A DNA stretch of 64,000 bases from Phycisphaera sp. (GTDB lineage Bacteria > Planctomycetota > Phycisphaerae > Phycisphaerales > Phycisphaeraceae). The notes beneath the pieces were generated by a model. That model did not search any database. It was not told the origin of the DNA and was given only the letters and a program-made list of their open reading frames with translations. The position numbers were made by a program, and so were the translations under genes. Numbering within the stretch: position 1 is the stretch's first letter; every line of letters begins with the position of its first letter. Below, piece by piece: positions 44,493-52,653 of the stretch. Location of the stretch: contig WGMF01000025.1 of the NCBI GenBank assembly GCA_016125215.1, forward strand, positions 100,481 through 164,480, read 5' to 3'.

Positions 44493-44592
44493 ACCGCAGA
44501 TTTCGCAGATGACGCAGATTCATAGCTGATTTGAGGCAGGATTTTCTAATCACCCATCTGCTTCGATCTGTGAAATCTGTGCAATCTGCGGT
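44493..44592. repeat. Inverted nonamer repeat, family C (downstream of rplL)
   Basis: Left arm ACCGCAGATTT with CGCAGATNN units (period 9) from 44493; right arm 44565-44592 with inverse units (GATCTGTGA, AATCTGTGC, AATCTGCGG). The right arm is followed by six T. This is most of the 325-base gene-free stretch 44379-44703; the remainder (44593-44703) shows nothing recognisable. Confidence 0.85.
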
Positions 44593-44703
44593 TTTTTCCC
44601 CGGCCCTTTTAGCCCGGGTTCAAGAATCCTGATGTATAGAGAAATGTTCCCGTTTGACTTGGTGCGATGCATAAGTTGTGGGTTACTTAACACGCGTATC
44701 CGT

Positions 44704-45645
44704 TCACCCGCACTCGGCGATGAACTTCTCGAACGGCTCGGGCAACGGGGCCTCAAACTTCACAGCCTTGCCGGTGACGGGATGGGTGAACCCCAAGCGT
44801 GCCGCGTGCAATGCCATGCGCCTGCTGCGCCAGCGTGGGTGCGGGCCGAGGCTCTTGCCGTAGCGTGGGTCGCCGAGCACGGGGTGGCCTGCCTCGGCGA
44901 AGTGGACGCGGATCTGGTTGCGCTTGCCGGTTTCGAGTTTCACACGCACGAGCGTGGCACCCTTGAGCCCGCGGTCGACAAGGTAGTGCGTGATGGCCAG
45001 TTCCGCTTTGCCCTCGATGGGGGTCTTGGTCGAATAGCGATCAAGGTTGGCGGCGGTGGCCATGTGCGAACGGAACGTGCCGTGCTCTTTCTTGAGTTCC
45101 CCCATCACGATGGCCAGGTATTCGCGCTCGGGCTTGTGCTCGGCGAACTGGTCCTTGAGCGTGCTTGCAATGTCCGCGCGCTTGGCAAAGACGAGCAGCC
45201 CCGACACGCCGCGGTCGAGGCGGTGGACGACGTGGGCGTGGGCACGCTTGTCCTTGCGTGAGACGTATTGCTCCACCGCGTCGAGGAGGGTCTTGTTCCC
45301 GGGTTTGGATGATGGCCCCTCGGTGGTCGGCACGCTCAACACGTGCGGGGCCTTGTCCACGATGAGCAGGTGCTCGTCTTCGTGGACGAGCCGAAACGCG
45401 CTGCTCTTCCATTCGGGCGTTTTCTCGTGGTATTGACGGTGCGGGTCGAGCGTCACCGTCACCCGGTCGCCCTCCTTGACCCGCGCAAAAGTCTCGCCGC
45501 ACGGCTGGTCATTGACCGTGACACACCCGTGGTCGAACAGCCCCCGCAGTTGCCTGCGCGTCTGCCCGGTCATCGCTTGTACGACGCGGTCAACCCGACC
45601 GACCTGCTCTGACGTAACGGTAAGTTGTCGTGATTTTTGGGGCAT
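44704..45645 (-). CDS. RluA family pseudouridine synthase (short form)
   Basis: 313 aa. An S4-like N-terminal region (about residues 10-75: RVDRVVQAMTGQTRRQLRGL, GCVTVNDQP) is followed by the catalytic domain with the motif HRLDRGVSGLLVFAK (catalytic Asp) and GKRNQIRVHFAEAGHPVLGD. It isomerises uridine in rRNA or tRNA; the exact target cannot be told. It begins 2 bases after the stop of the alcohol dehydrogenase gene, so they are co-transcribed. Second RluA-type gene of this operon. Confidence 0.93.
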   Translation of the reverse strand: MPQKSRQLTVTSEQVGRVDRVVQAMTGQTRRQLRGLFDHGCVTVNDQPCGETFARVKEGDRVTVTLDPHRQYHEKTPEWKSSAFRLVHEDEHLLIVDKAPHVLSVPTTEGPSSKPGNKTLLDAVEQYVSRKDKRAHAHVVHRLDRGVSGLLVFAKRADIASTLKDQFAEHKPEREYLAIVMGELKKEHGTFRSHMATAANLDRYSTKTPIEGKAELAITHYLVDRGLKGATLVRVKLETGKRNQIRVHFAEAGHPVLGDPRYGKSLGPHPRWRSRRMALHAARLGFTHPVTGKAVKFEAPLPEPFEKFIAECG

Positions 45646-45647
45646 GG

Positions 45648-46733
45648 TTAAACCGTGGCAGAGAGTTCCTCATCGAAACACACCGCGACCTTGCCGCACT
45701 TGCCCGTGGCCATGAGGGCGTAGGCTTCATCGACTTTGTCGAGATCGAATCGGTGGGTGACGAGTTGTTCGGGGTGGAGTTTCCAGCGGACGAGGCGGTC
45801 GACGAGTTCTTCCATTTTCCAGATCGAGGTGACCCAAGAACCGTAGAGGGTTTTCTGGTCGTGGATCATATCGGGCGAGGGATTGAGCGAGAGGGAGCCG
45901 CCCTCGCCGACGAGGGCGATGCGTCCCCACTTGGAGGTAGCGCGGACGGCTGTTGCGCGGGCGGCGGGGTGGGCCGAGCAATCGATAGCGCGTTCGACGC
46001 CGCGGCCGGAGGTGAGGCTGCGGATTTGCTCGACGTTGCCTTCACCGCTGGGCAATGCGTGGTCGCACAGGCCGAGTTTGAGTGCCAGGTCGAGTCGCTC
46101 CTGAGCGATGTCGATGCCGATGACCATTGAAGCGCCCATGGCTTTGCCGAGCATCGCGGCGGCCAGGCCGACGGGGCCTAATCCGGTGACGAGCAGGGCG
46201 TCGTTGCCGCAGACGCCGATTTTTTCGAGCGCTTCATAGACGGTGCCGAATCCGCAGGCGACCTGGGCGCCGTCGGTGTAGGTCAGTTCATCGGGCAGGG
46301 CGACGAGGTCTTTTTCCTCGGCGAGAAGGTAGTCCGCCATCCCGCCGTCGCGTTGCCAGCCGTAGGCTTTGCGGTGGGTCGGGCTGGTGCAGGAGATCAT
46401 GTACCCGCGTCGGCAGTCGTTGCACAGGCCGCAGCCGGAGATGTGGTAGACGATGACGCGGTCGCCTGCCCGGAAGCGTCGACAGCCCGGGCCGGTGACG
46501 ACGATCTGGCCGCACGGCTCGTGTCCCGCGATGACGCCCTGATAGCCCTCGGGTCCTTTGCCCAGGTGTTCGTGGTAGATGCAGCGGATGTCGGAGCCGC
46601 AGATGGTGGAGGCCTTCATGCGCAGGAGGACTTCTCCGTGACCGGGCTGCGGGACGGGGAAGTCGCGCAGCTCGGTGCGGTCGTGGCCGGTGAGCAGTGC
46701 GCCGCGCATCGTGTTGGGGAGTGTGCTGGGCAT
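45648..46733 (-). CDS. Zinc-dependent medium-chain alcohol dehydrogenase
   Basis: 361 aa from the ATG at 46733; an in-frame GTG at 46763, 8 bases after the rluD-like gene's stop, would add ten residues. MDR family features: catalytic zinc site with STICGSDIR and GHEPCG, structural zinc cysteines in [15 protein letters not shown], and an NAD(P) Rossmann motif [18 protein letters not shown]. Substrate unknown (sorbitol/threonine dehydrogenase-like). It lies between two pseudouridine synthase genes in one operon; it could serve carbohydrate use, but this is inference only. Confidence 0.9.
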   Translation of the reverse strand: MPSTLPNTMRGALLTGHDRTELRDFPVPQPGHGEVLLRMKASTICGSDIRCIYHEHLGKGPEGYQGVIAGHEPCGQIVVTGPGCRRFRAGDRVIVYHISGCGLCNDCRRGYMISCTSPTHRKAYGWQRDGGMADYLLAEEKDLVALPDELTYTDGAQVACGFGTVYEALEKIGVCGNDALLVTGLGPVGLAAAMLGKAMGASMVIGIDIAQERLDLALKLGLCDHALPSGEGNVEQIRSLTSGRGVERAIDCSAHPAARATAVRATSKWGRIALVGEGGSLSLNPSPDMIHDQKTLYGSWVTSIWKMEELVDRLVRWKLHPEQLVTHRFDLDKVDEAYALMATGKCGKVAVCFDEELSATV

Positions 46734-46771
46734 GGCTAGGTGGTTGGGTGTGTCGGGTGACACGATGATGA

Positions 46772-48127
46772 CTAGCGCGGCATGACGGTGTCAAGGTCGA
46801 CGTGCGTGCCCTCTTTGGCCACGGGACCATCGGAAGGGTGTTTTCGCAGTTCGGTGATGAGTCGGGCAAGCGGGCCGTGGAGCGGGGCGTTGAAGCGCAT
46901 GCGTTTGTGCGTGGTGGGGTGGGCAAACTCGAGCAGTGCGGCATGGAGGGAGGGGCGGGCCATGAGCACATCGGGCGTGCTGGCGGCGCGAGATTCCATC
47001 GCCTGTCCCTCGGCCTTGGGTCTTGCGAAGTTCAGGAGTTTGCGAGAGCCGGCGGCAATGGGGGGGTGGTCGAGTTCGTGGGGCGTGACGATCTCTCCGC
47101 CGTAGAGGATGTCGCCGACGATGGGGTAGCCGAGGTACGAGAGGTGGACGCGGATCTGGTGTGTGCGTCCTGTGCGGAGTTCGAGTTCGACGAGCGCGTA
47201 GCCTTGGTATTGCTCACGCACACGGTAGAGCGTGACGGAGTCTTTGGCCTGCGAGTCGTGTCGGACCGCCATCGCTTCACGGATGGTGGGGTGCTTGCCG
47301 ATGGGGTAGTCGATGACGCCCCCGGGCCCCCCGGAGGTGTCGAAGTTGCCGTGGACGACAGCGAGGTAGGCCTTGAGCGTGGTGCGTTTCTCAAATTGCC
47401 TGGCAATCTTCCACTGGTCCTCTTCACGCTTGGCGACGACGATGCACCCGGTGGTGTGCTTGTCGAGTCGATGGATGACGCCGGGCCGGGGCCCCCCGGA
47501 ACCCCCGGATCCCCCGGTAGTTTGAAAAACGGTATCCGACACCGTTTTTTCGCCCCCGGGGGCAGAAGTGGCCGAGTGGCCCAGTCGCCTAGTGCCCGAG
47601 TCGGAGCTGGGTCCTTTGTCTTTCACTTGACCACTTGGCCACTTGGCCACTTGACCACTTTCCCCTTGCCACTCGACCACGTGGCCACTTTCCCGGAAGT
47701 GATGCAGCAAGCCGTTGAGCAGTGTGCCGCGCAGGTGGCTTCGTGCCGGGTGGACGATCAGGTCGTCCTGCTTGTTGATGACGATAAAGCCCGGCTCTTC
47801 GTGGAGGATTTCAAGGGGGATGGGTTCGGGTTCGAGGTGGGTTGCGGGCGTGGGGGGGAGGATGACGTCGATCACGTCGCCCTCACGCATGGACTGGCTG
47901 GCCTTGGGCGATTTGCCGTTGACGCTCACGCCGCCCGCGTCGATGAGTTTTTGAATCTGGCTCCGGCTGGCGTGGGGCAGGCGGTCGCGGAGGTATTGAT
48001 CCAACCGTCGGGTCGAGTCTTTGCTCAAAATAAACTGTAAACGCTCCGGCTCGTCATCGGTGAACTCGGCTGAGCCAAAGGCGTCAAGCAGGTTGTCTTC
48101 GAGAGATCGTTCGTCGTCCCGGCTCAT
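46772..48127 (-). CDS. RluD-like pseudouridine synthase with a repeat-derived insertion
   Basis: 451 aa, long for the family (usually 300-330). An S4 domain at about residues 32-95 ([30 protein letters not shown]), then the catalytic domain with [18 protein letters not shown] and [20 protein letters not shown]. Between [13 protein letters not shown] and [10 protein letters not shown] about 65 extra residues appear (about 143-209), encoded by family A octamer repeats and another palindrome; they read [16 protein letters not shown] and similar low-complexity sequence. The frame stays open, so the enzyme may still work with an extra surface loop. It starts 8 bases after the upstream gene. Confidence 0.9.
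   Translation of the reverse strand: MSRDDERSLEDNLLDAFGSAEFTDDEPERLQFILSKDSTRRLDQYLRDRLPHASRSQIQKLIDAGGVSVNGKSPKASQSMREGDVIDVILPPTPATHLEPEPIPLEILHEEPGFIVINKQDDLIVHPARSHLRGTLLNGLLHHFRESGHVVEWQGESGQVAKWPSGQVKDKGPSSDSGTRRLGHSATSAPGGEKTVSDTVFQTTGGSGGSGGPRPGVIHRLDKHTTGCIVVAKREEDQWKIARQFEKRTTLKAYLAVVHGNFDTSGGPGGVIDYPIGKHPTIREAMAVRHDSQAKDSVTLYRVREQYQGYALVELELRTGRTHQIRVHLSYLGYPIVGDILYGGEIVTPHELDHPPIAAGSRKLLNFARPKAEGQAMESRAASTPDVLMARPSLHAALLEFAHPTTHKRMRFNAPLHGPLARLITELRKHPSDGPVAKEGTHVDLDTVMPR
47523..47550. repeat. Palindrome inside the RluD-like gene
   Basis: AAAAACGGT and ACCGTTTTT arms surround ATCCGAC within 47526-47550, flanked by GGGGGC-rich sequence. It looks like a terminator hairpin on either strand but sits inside an open frame, next to the octamer repeat. 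Confidence 0.7.
47569..47693. repeat. Inverted octamer repeat, family A copy 3, within a coding region
   Basis: Left part has GTGGCCNA-like units from 47569 (GTGGCCGA, GTGGCCCA, GTCGCCTA, GTGCCCGA); right part (47624-47690) has inverse units (CTTGACCA, CTTGGCCA twice, CTTGACCA, then CTCGACCA and GTGGCCAC). It is translated as part of the RluD-like protein. Confidence 0.85.
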
Positions 48128-48135
48128 CGCGCAGC

Positions 48136-48945
48136 TCAGGGTGAGGGCGTGGGGGCGGGTTGTTCGTCGGTCTTGTCGGGGACCGTCGTGGCAGGGGGCT
48201 CGCTTGTGGGCAATTGAGGTGTGGCGGGCTGTGTGCCTGTGTTGTCGGTGGGGATGTCAAAGGGCAGGACCCCGCCGGCCTTGTTGTCGGGGACGTCGCC
48301 GGTCTTGGGCGCGGGGAGTGTGGAGAGGTCGGGCTTGTCAGGGGCAAAGGTGATGGGTTGTTCGAGGCGATCGAGCATGGCCAGGCGTTTGTCAGCCTGC
48401 TGCGCGATGAGGGGGTAATCCTTTGCCTGCGCCTTGAGTTTTTCGAGGTTGGCGCGGGCGCTGTCGAGTTTGTTCTGGGCTTCATCGACGACCGCGATGC
48501 CCATCAGGGCGTTGAGGCGGAGCACGATGGAAGACTCGGGGGCCTGCATCGCCGCCTGGTATCTCGTGCGCGCGTCGTTGAGCAGTTCTTCGTTTGTGCG
48601 TTTGTCTGTGGTCTTGTCCCGGTCGTTTTTGGTTTCGGGCAGAGTTTGTTCAAGCAGCAGGTCACCGGCTTTGAGGTTGGCATACGCGCGGACAGCCGGG
48701 TCGCTGGTGTCCTGGGCGATGCGCTCGAAGCTCTCGGGGCTGGTGGAGGTGGCCAGTTCGGACCAGTCGCGTTCCTGACGCTCAAGCGCCCTGAGTTTCA
48801 TGTAGCGGATGCCAAAGAGCGCGAGGAGCACCACGAGCACGACGCCCAGCACCTTGTTGCCGTGCTTGTTCCAGAACTCCCCGAAGTGGGTCAGGAAGTG
48901 TTCGAGGTCGTTCTGCTGGAGTTCTTCTTTGTGTTTGGAATCCAT
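48136..48945 (-). CDS. YfgM-like membrane-anchored TPR protein
   Basis: 269 aa from the ATG at 48945 (MDSKHKEELQQNDLEHFLTH); an ATG at 48984 would add 13 residues. A cytoplasmic N-terminal helix, one membrane segment (VLGVVLVVLLALFGIRYM, about residues 31-50), then helical TPR-like sequence (ATSTSPESFERIAQDTSDPA, AYANLKAGDLLLEQ, LNALMGIAVVDEAQNKLDSA) and a Pro/Thr-rich tail (about 200-269). It resembles YfgM/AncA-type periplasmic TPR proteins. First gene of the rluD-adh-rluA operon. Confidence 0.8.
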   Translation of the reverse strand: MDSKHKEELQQNDLEHFLTHFGEFWNKHGNKVLGVVLVVLLALFGIRYMKLRALERQERDWSELATSTSPESFERIAQDTSDPAVRAYANLKAGDLLLEQTLPETKNDRDKTTDKRTNEELLNDARTRYQAAMQAPESSIVLRLNALMGIAVVDEAQNKLDSARANLEKLKAQAKDYPLIAQQADKRLAMLDRLEQPITFAPDKPDLSTLPAPKTGDVPDNKAGGVLPFDIPTDNTGTQPATPQLPTSEPPATTVPDKTDEQPAPTPSP

Positions 48946-49061
48946 GGCGATGTCGCTGGGTAGGGGTCTTGATGCGAGCCACACAGAATAACATCAAACC
49001 GGCGGTGTGGCGCGGGGGGGGAGAGGGGGGATTGTGATGGGGCACTTCCGAGGTCTGGGGT

Positions 49062-49559
49062 TCAAGGCACGCTGGCGGGTGAGCCGGGGGCTTGTGAGCG
49101 TGCCTCGAAGTCGCCATAGGCGGGGTTCATGATGCGTAGCCAGACGGTGACGACGCTGCTGCCTTTGGTGAGCATCAGGTCGATTTGTTCGCTGCCTTTG
49201 GTCGCGGTCAGGCCGAACGCCTTGTCGGTCTGGGCGCGTTGGGAGACGATGGCCCAGCCGTCTTTGGGCAGCGAGTTTCGGTAGAAATCTGCCACGTCAC
49301 CCAAGCCGGCCTGTCCCTGGTAGGTGTGTTCGATGTAGCGCACGCCGGAGGAGGCGTAGGCCCTGCTCTTGTTGCGTACGACGACAAAGCCCACGGGCAT
49401 GCCGGCGTCGGGGATGGGTGAGGGGATCGTGCGGACGAGCACGCCGTCGCGTTGGGGTTCGAGGAGCTGGTTGTCATCGGACCAGGCGGGCGGGCCTGCA
49501 CACGCGGTGAGTGCGAGGAGCGTGGCAGCGGCCAGTGCGGTGCGTGTCAGCCTTGACAT
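49062..49559 (-). CDS. Lipoprotein of unknown function
   Basis: 165 aa. Signal peptide with lipobox LTAC (Cys at residue 20). The mature part has a beta-alpha-beta pattern: VRYIEHTYQGQAGLGDVADF, YRNSLPKDGWAIVSQR, LTATKGSEQIDLMLTKGSSV. Such a layout (YP-like segment, DxxxFY....GW) is found in many small lipoproteins and DUF4853-like folds, but no family can be named with confidence. It stands alone, upstream of the YfgM-like gene. Confidence 0.8.
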   Translation of the reverse strand: MSRLTRTALAAATLLALTACAGPPAWSDDNQLLEPQRDGVLVRTIPSPIPDAGMPVGFVVVRNKSRAYASSGVRYIEHTYQGQAGLGDVADFYRNSLPKDGWAIVSQRAQTDKAFGLTATKGSEQIDLMLTKGSSVVTVWLRIMNPAYGDFEARSQAPGSPASVP

Positions 49560-49738
49560 GGTATGGGCCTCATCCGATCAAGATGTTCGTCAGAGTGTAC
49601 CCCTGCGTCGAGAACTCCGCCAGCGTATTGAGCACGGGAATTCCCCACGCTCAGCGCGTCGCGGAGCTTGAGTGGCCTGGAGACATCGTTGCCGTCCGAG
49701 GCTGGGTTTCGGCTGGGTTTGATTCAACCCTCGGCGTG

Positions 49739-50035
49739 TCAAGCCTTGGCCAGAACAGCCGCGAGCTTGGTGACTTCGGTCAGGGTCTTCTTGCCCTGCG
49801 GGGCGAGTGTCCACTGGAAAGCGGTGGACGATTTGGATTTGACCTGCTTGATCAGCCCGCGCTGTTCCATGCGTCGGGTGATGATGTATTGGTAGTTGTA
49901 AGCGAGCTTGATCTTGGTGAGCTTGGTGTATTCCGCGGCGACTTCGCCGGAGGTACAGGGCTGGAGCTTGGAGATGATGGCGAGGACGAGTCCCTGGTGG
50001 AGGGTGGTGCCGTGGGGGTTTCGATCTGTGGACAT
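49739..50035 (-). CDS. Small winged-helix-like protein
   Basis: 98 aa from the ATG at 50035; the frame is open to 50146. TTLHQGLVLAIISKLQPCTS and GEVAAEYTKL look like a winged helix-turn-helix, followed by YNYQYIITRRMEQRGLIKQV (recognition helix and wing) and a basic C-terminus. Probably a DNA-binding regulator, PadR/MarR-like. The spacer 49560-49738 in front of the lipoprotein gene shows nothing else. Confidence 0.7.
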   Translation of the reverse strand: MSTDRNPHGTTLHQGLVLAIISKLQPCTSGEVAAEYTKLTKIKLAYNYQYIITRRMEQRGLIKQVKSKSSTAFQWTLAPQGKKTLTEVTKLAAVLAKA

Positions 50036-50179
50036 GAGATGAGTTCCTTGTGTTCTCCCGACCCCCGTGGCGGGTGGGTGGTGACTTGCGGACGATCCGC
50101 AGTCGACATGAGCGCACCATTGAAGCAACTTGCGCCAGCGCGTCAAGTCGGGGTATCTGGGGGGAGGTGAAAAAAACGG

Positions 50180-51385
50180 TCAGACCACGGCGGGTGCGGG
50201 CTTGTTCAGGACACGGTCGAGTTGTCGCAGGGCCTGGCGTATTCGGTGCTCATTTTCAACAAGAGCCAATCGGACACACCCCTCGCCGCCCTGCCCGAAG
50301 GCTGCGCCGGGTGTCATGGCGACCTCGGCCTGCTCGACCATCGCCAGGCAGAAATCGTTGGTTGAACCGTTGAACGGTTCGAGGTGTTCGGGCTTGACCT
50401 TGGCCCAGACGAACATCGTGCCGCGCGGCGAATCGACCTCCCAGCCGAGCTTCCGCAGGCCGCGCACCATCACGTCGCGCCGGGCCTGGTAGATCACCGC
50501 CTGTTGCTCGACGTGCTTGTCGCCCTCGCGCATGGCAATGATCGCGGCGATCTGCACCGCCTGGAAGATGCCATAGTCGTAGTAACCCTTGATGGTGGAG
50601 AGGGCCTTGACCATCTGCGGGTGCCCGACGCAGAACCCGATGCGCCAGCCCGCCATGTTGTAGGGCTTGCTGAGGGTCGTGAACTCCACGCCATATTCTT
50701 TGCTTCCGGGCGTCTGCATGAAGCTAGGGGCTTTGTAGTTGTCGAAGCAGGTCTCGCCGTAGGCAAAATCGTGGAGGATGCCGACCTCGTGCCTGGCCGC
50801 AAGCTCGACGACCTTGGTGAAGAAGCGTGGCTCGACGGTCATGGCGGTGGGGTTGTGCGGGTAGTTGAGGATGACGACCTTGGGCTTGGGCGTGAGGTTG
50901 TAGAGCACGTGCTCGATGCGTTCGAGGAAGGCGTCGTCATTGCCAAGCGGCACGGAGATCACGCTCGCCCCGGCGAGGATCACCGCGTAGGTGTGGATCT
51001 GGAACGCGGGGTCCGCGACGACGGCAATATCGCCCGGGCCGAGCAGCGCCAGGCACATGTGGCTGAATCCCTCTTTGGAGCCGATCGTCGCAATGACCTC
51101 GGTGTCGGGGTCGAGGTCGACGTTCCATCGGCGTTTGTATTTCTGGGCCATGTCACGCCGAAGGTTGTAGATACCCGCCGACACGGAATACCGGCTGTTG
51201 CGTGGGTCAAGCACAGCGGATCGGATTTTTTCAACCACCGCGTCGGGCGGGGCGTCGGTGGGGTTGCCCATGTTCAGGTCGATGACATCGACGCCAGCCT
51301 TTCGGCGGTCGTAGATCATCTGCTTGAGCCGACCGAGCACGTAGGGGGGCAGGCGTTCGATGCGTGATGCGGGTTTGATCTGCAT
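50180..51385 (-). CDS. alaC: AlaC-like class I/II aminotransferase
   Basis: 401 aa. PLP-dependent, transferring an amino group between glutamate and pyruvate (alanine synthesis) in AlaC; LL-diaminopimelate aminotransferases are close relatives. Motifs: DLNMGNPTDAPP, YSVSAGIYNLRRDMA, ATIGSKEGFSHM, NYPHNPTAMT, HDFAYGETCFD, and the PLP lysine K240 in TLSKPYNMAGWRIG. The C-terminal arginine region (CVRLALVENEHRIRQALRQL) binds substrate carboxylate. Cytoplasmic. Monocistronic here; the exact substrate is an inference. Confidence 0.87.
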   Translation of the reverse strand: MQIKPASRIERLPPYVLGRLKQMIYDRRKAGVDVIDLNMGNPTDAPPDAVVEKIRSAVLDPRNSRYSVSAGIYNLRRDMAQKYKRRWNVDLDPDTEVIATIGSKEGFSHMCLALLGPGDIAVVADPAFQIHTYAVILAGASVISVPLGNDDAFLERIEHVLYNLTPKPKVVILNYPHNPTAMTVEPRFFTKVVELAARHEVGILHDFAYGETCFDNYKAPSFMQTPGSKEYGVEFTTLSKPYNMAGWRIGFCVGHPQMVKALSTIKGYYDYGIFQAVQIAAIIAMREGDKHVEQQAVIYQARRDVMVRGLRKLGWEVDSPRGTMFVWAKVKPEHLEPFNGSTNDFCLAMVEQAEVAMTPGAAFGQGGEGCVRLALVENEHRIRQALRQLDRVLNKPAPAVV

Positions 51386-51408
51386 GGGAGTGGGGGGAGG
51401 GGGGGAAA

Positions 51409-51559
51409 GATGTCTGATGTTGGATGTCTGATGTCTGATGTAAGAGTCAAAGGGCCATTGAGGATTGATGATTGATGATCTCAGGGGGTTTCACCGGTCG
51501 CAAGCGACCGGGCTAAATGTTTCGATCACTCGTCATCTGTCACTTGTCACCTATCACCC
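51409..51559. repeat. Composite heptamer repeat, family D copy 2
   Basis: GATGTCT-like units at 51409, 51416, 51423, 51430 and 51437, and CACTTGT-like units at 51527, 51534, 51541, 51548 and 51555 (period 7 in both). In reverse complement this is the order seen in copy 1 between rplK and rplA. Between the arms lies a hairpin CCGGTCG/CGACCGG (51494-51511). Confidence 0.85.
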
Positions 51560-51562
51560 GAC

Positions 51563-52579
51563 TTACTGCTCCTGGATCGAAACTTTTTGGGATTTCCAAC
51601 CTTTGGCCAATGCCGGGTTCATGGGGACGACCTGGGCTTGTGTGAGTTCCGAGCGGGCGAGTTGTTGCATCAGCAGGTCTTCGACGTTTCTTCTGACCGA
51701 AAGAGCCAACTCGTCTTTAACATCGTCAAAAGGCGGTTGCTTACGTTCTATTTTACGCTCAAGCTTCACCACCGCGTAACCCGACTCGAGCGAGACCGGG
51801 TCGCTCACCTGTCCCGGCGAGAGCGCTCGGATCACGTCGCGGACCACCTTGGGGTAGGTGGGGTCTTCGAGAGACAACGGCGAGAGCAGCCCGCCCTGCG
51901 ATCGGCTCGAGTCCGTGCTGACCGCCACCGCTAAATCACTGAACGTCTCACCCGCTCTGGCGCGTCGCACCGCATCGGCCGCGGCGGATAGGTTGGGCGT
52001 CACGATGATCCTGACCTCATAGAGTGGGCCGAAGCGTAATTCATACGCCTGTCGGATCGCCGTGTCCGTGACCACCGCGTCGTCCCGCACCAAAGCCCGC
52101 ATCATGGCGCGGTTGCGCAAAAACCGCTGGTACCGCTCCTTGCCCAGGCCCCGCCGATCTCGCAGCTCGTTGAGCAATCTTTGGGCCTGATCCGCGTTAT
52201 CCGATAGGGATTCGAGCAGATAGGATTGCTCATGGTCGATAGCCTGATCGTCGGTCTTGAGTCCCCGCCGTGCCATCAGGGCGTTGAGCCTCTGTTCGAG
52301 CACGAGTTCGCCGAGCACCTGGGCCCCCTGGGCTTCGAGCAAGGCATTGGAGATATCGCCCCATTGGACGGGTTGTCCATCGATGAACGCAATGGGTTTG
52401 TTCAGGTCGGACTGGGGTCGAGCGCTGTCTTGGTTGAGGTTCTCACTCGTGGCGCGGTTTTGAGCCGATGGTGGGGGGGGTGTCCCTTCGTCCCAGGGCA
52501 TACCCCCGGAATCCCCCGCACAACCCGGCAGGAATACACCGCAGAACACAATCAGGCATAATGAGGTGCCGACTTTCAT
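51563..52579 (-). CDS. Parvulin-type peptidyl-prolyl isomerase lipoprotein
   Basis: 338 aa. Lipoprotein signal (LIVFCGVFLPGCAG, Cys at residue 20), a low-complexity linker (about 25-60), a SurA/PrsA-like N-terminal helical domain (VLGELVLEQRLNALMARRGL, AIDHEQSYLLESLSDNADQA), then a PpiC parvulin domain (about 185-275: YEVRIIVTPNLSAAADAVR, AVSTDSSRSQGGLLSPLS, LSPGQVSDPVSLESGYAVVK). It folds or escorts exported proteins. It is divergent from the zinc-ribbon gene to the right. Confidence 0.9.
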   Translation of the reverse strand: MKVGTSLCLIVFCGVFLPGCAGDSGGMPWDEGTPPPPSAQNRATSENLNQDSARPQSDLNKPIAFIDGQPVQWGDISNALLEAQGAQVLGELVLEQRLNALMARRGLKTDDQAIDHEQSYLLESLSDNADQAQRLLNELRDRRGLGKERYQRFLRNRAMMRALVRDDAVVTDTAIRQAYELRFGPLYEVRIIVTPNLSAAADAVRRARAGETFSDLAVAVSTDSSRSQGGLLSPLSLEDPTYPKVVRDVIRALSPGQVSDPVSLESGYAVVKLERKIERKQPPFDDVKDELALSVRRNVEDLLMQQLARSELTQAQVVPMNPALAKGWKSQKVSIQEQ

Positions 52580-52653
52580 CCGATCACGCTACGATGCAGG
52601 GGGTGACGGGTCAAACCGCAACGCCTCCCCCGCAACCCCTTAGAGCCGAACGC

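Noticed and set aside
45648..46733. Zinc alcohol dehydrogenase as the missing microcompartment reductase
   Set aside because: No encapsulation peptide, it lies 6 kb away on the opposite strand, and it is co-directional with pseudouridine synthases.
47523..47550. Transcription terminator inside the RluD-like gene
   Set aside because: The palindrome with T run lies in an open reading frame with intact motifs on both sides; it is better explained as part of the inserted repeat.
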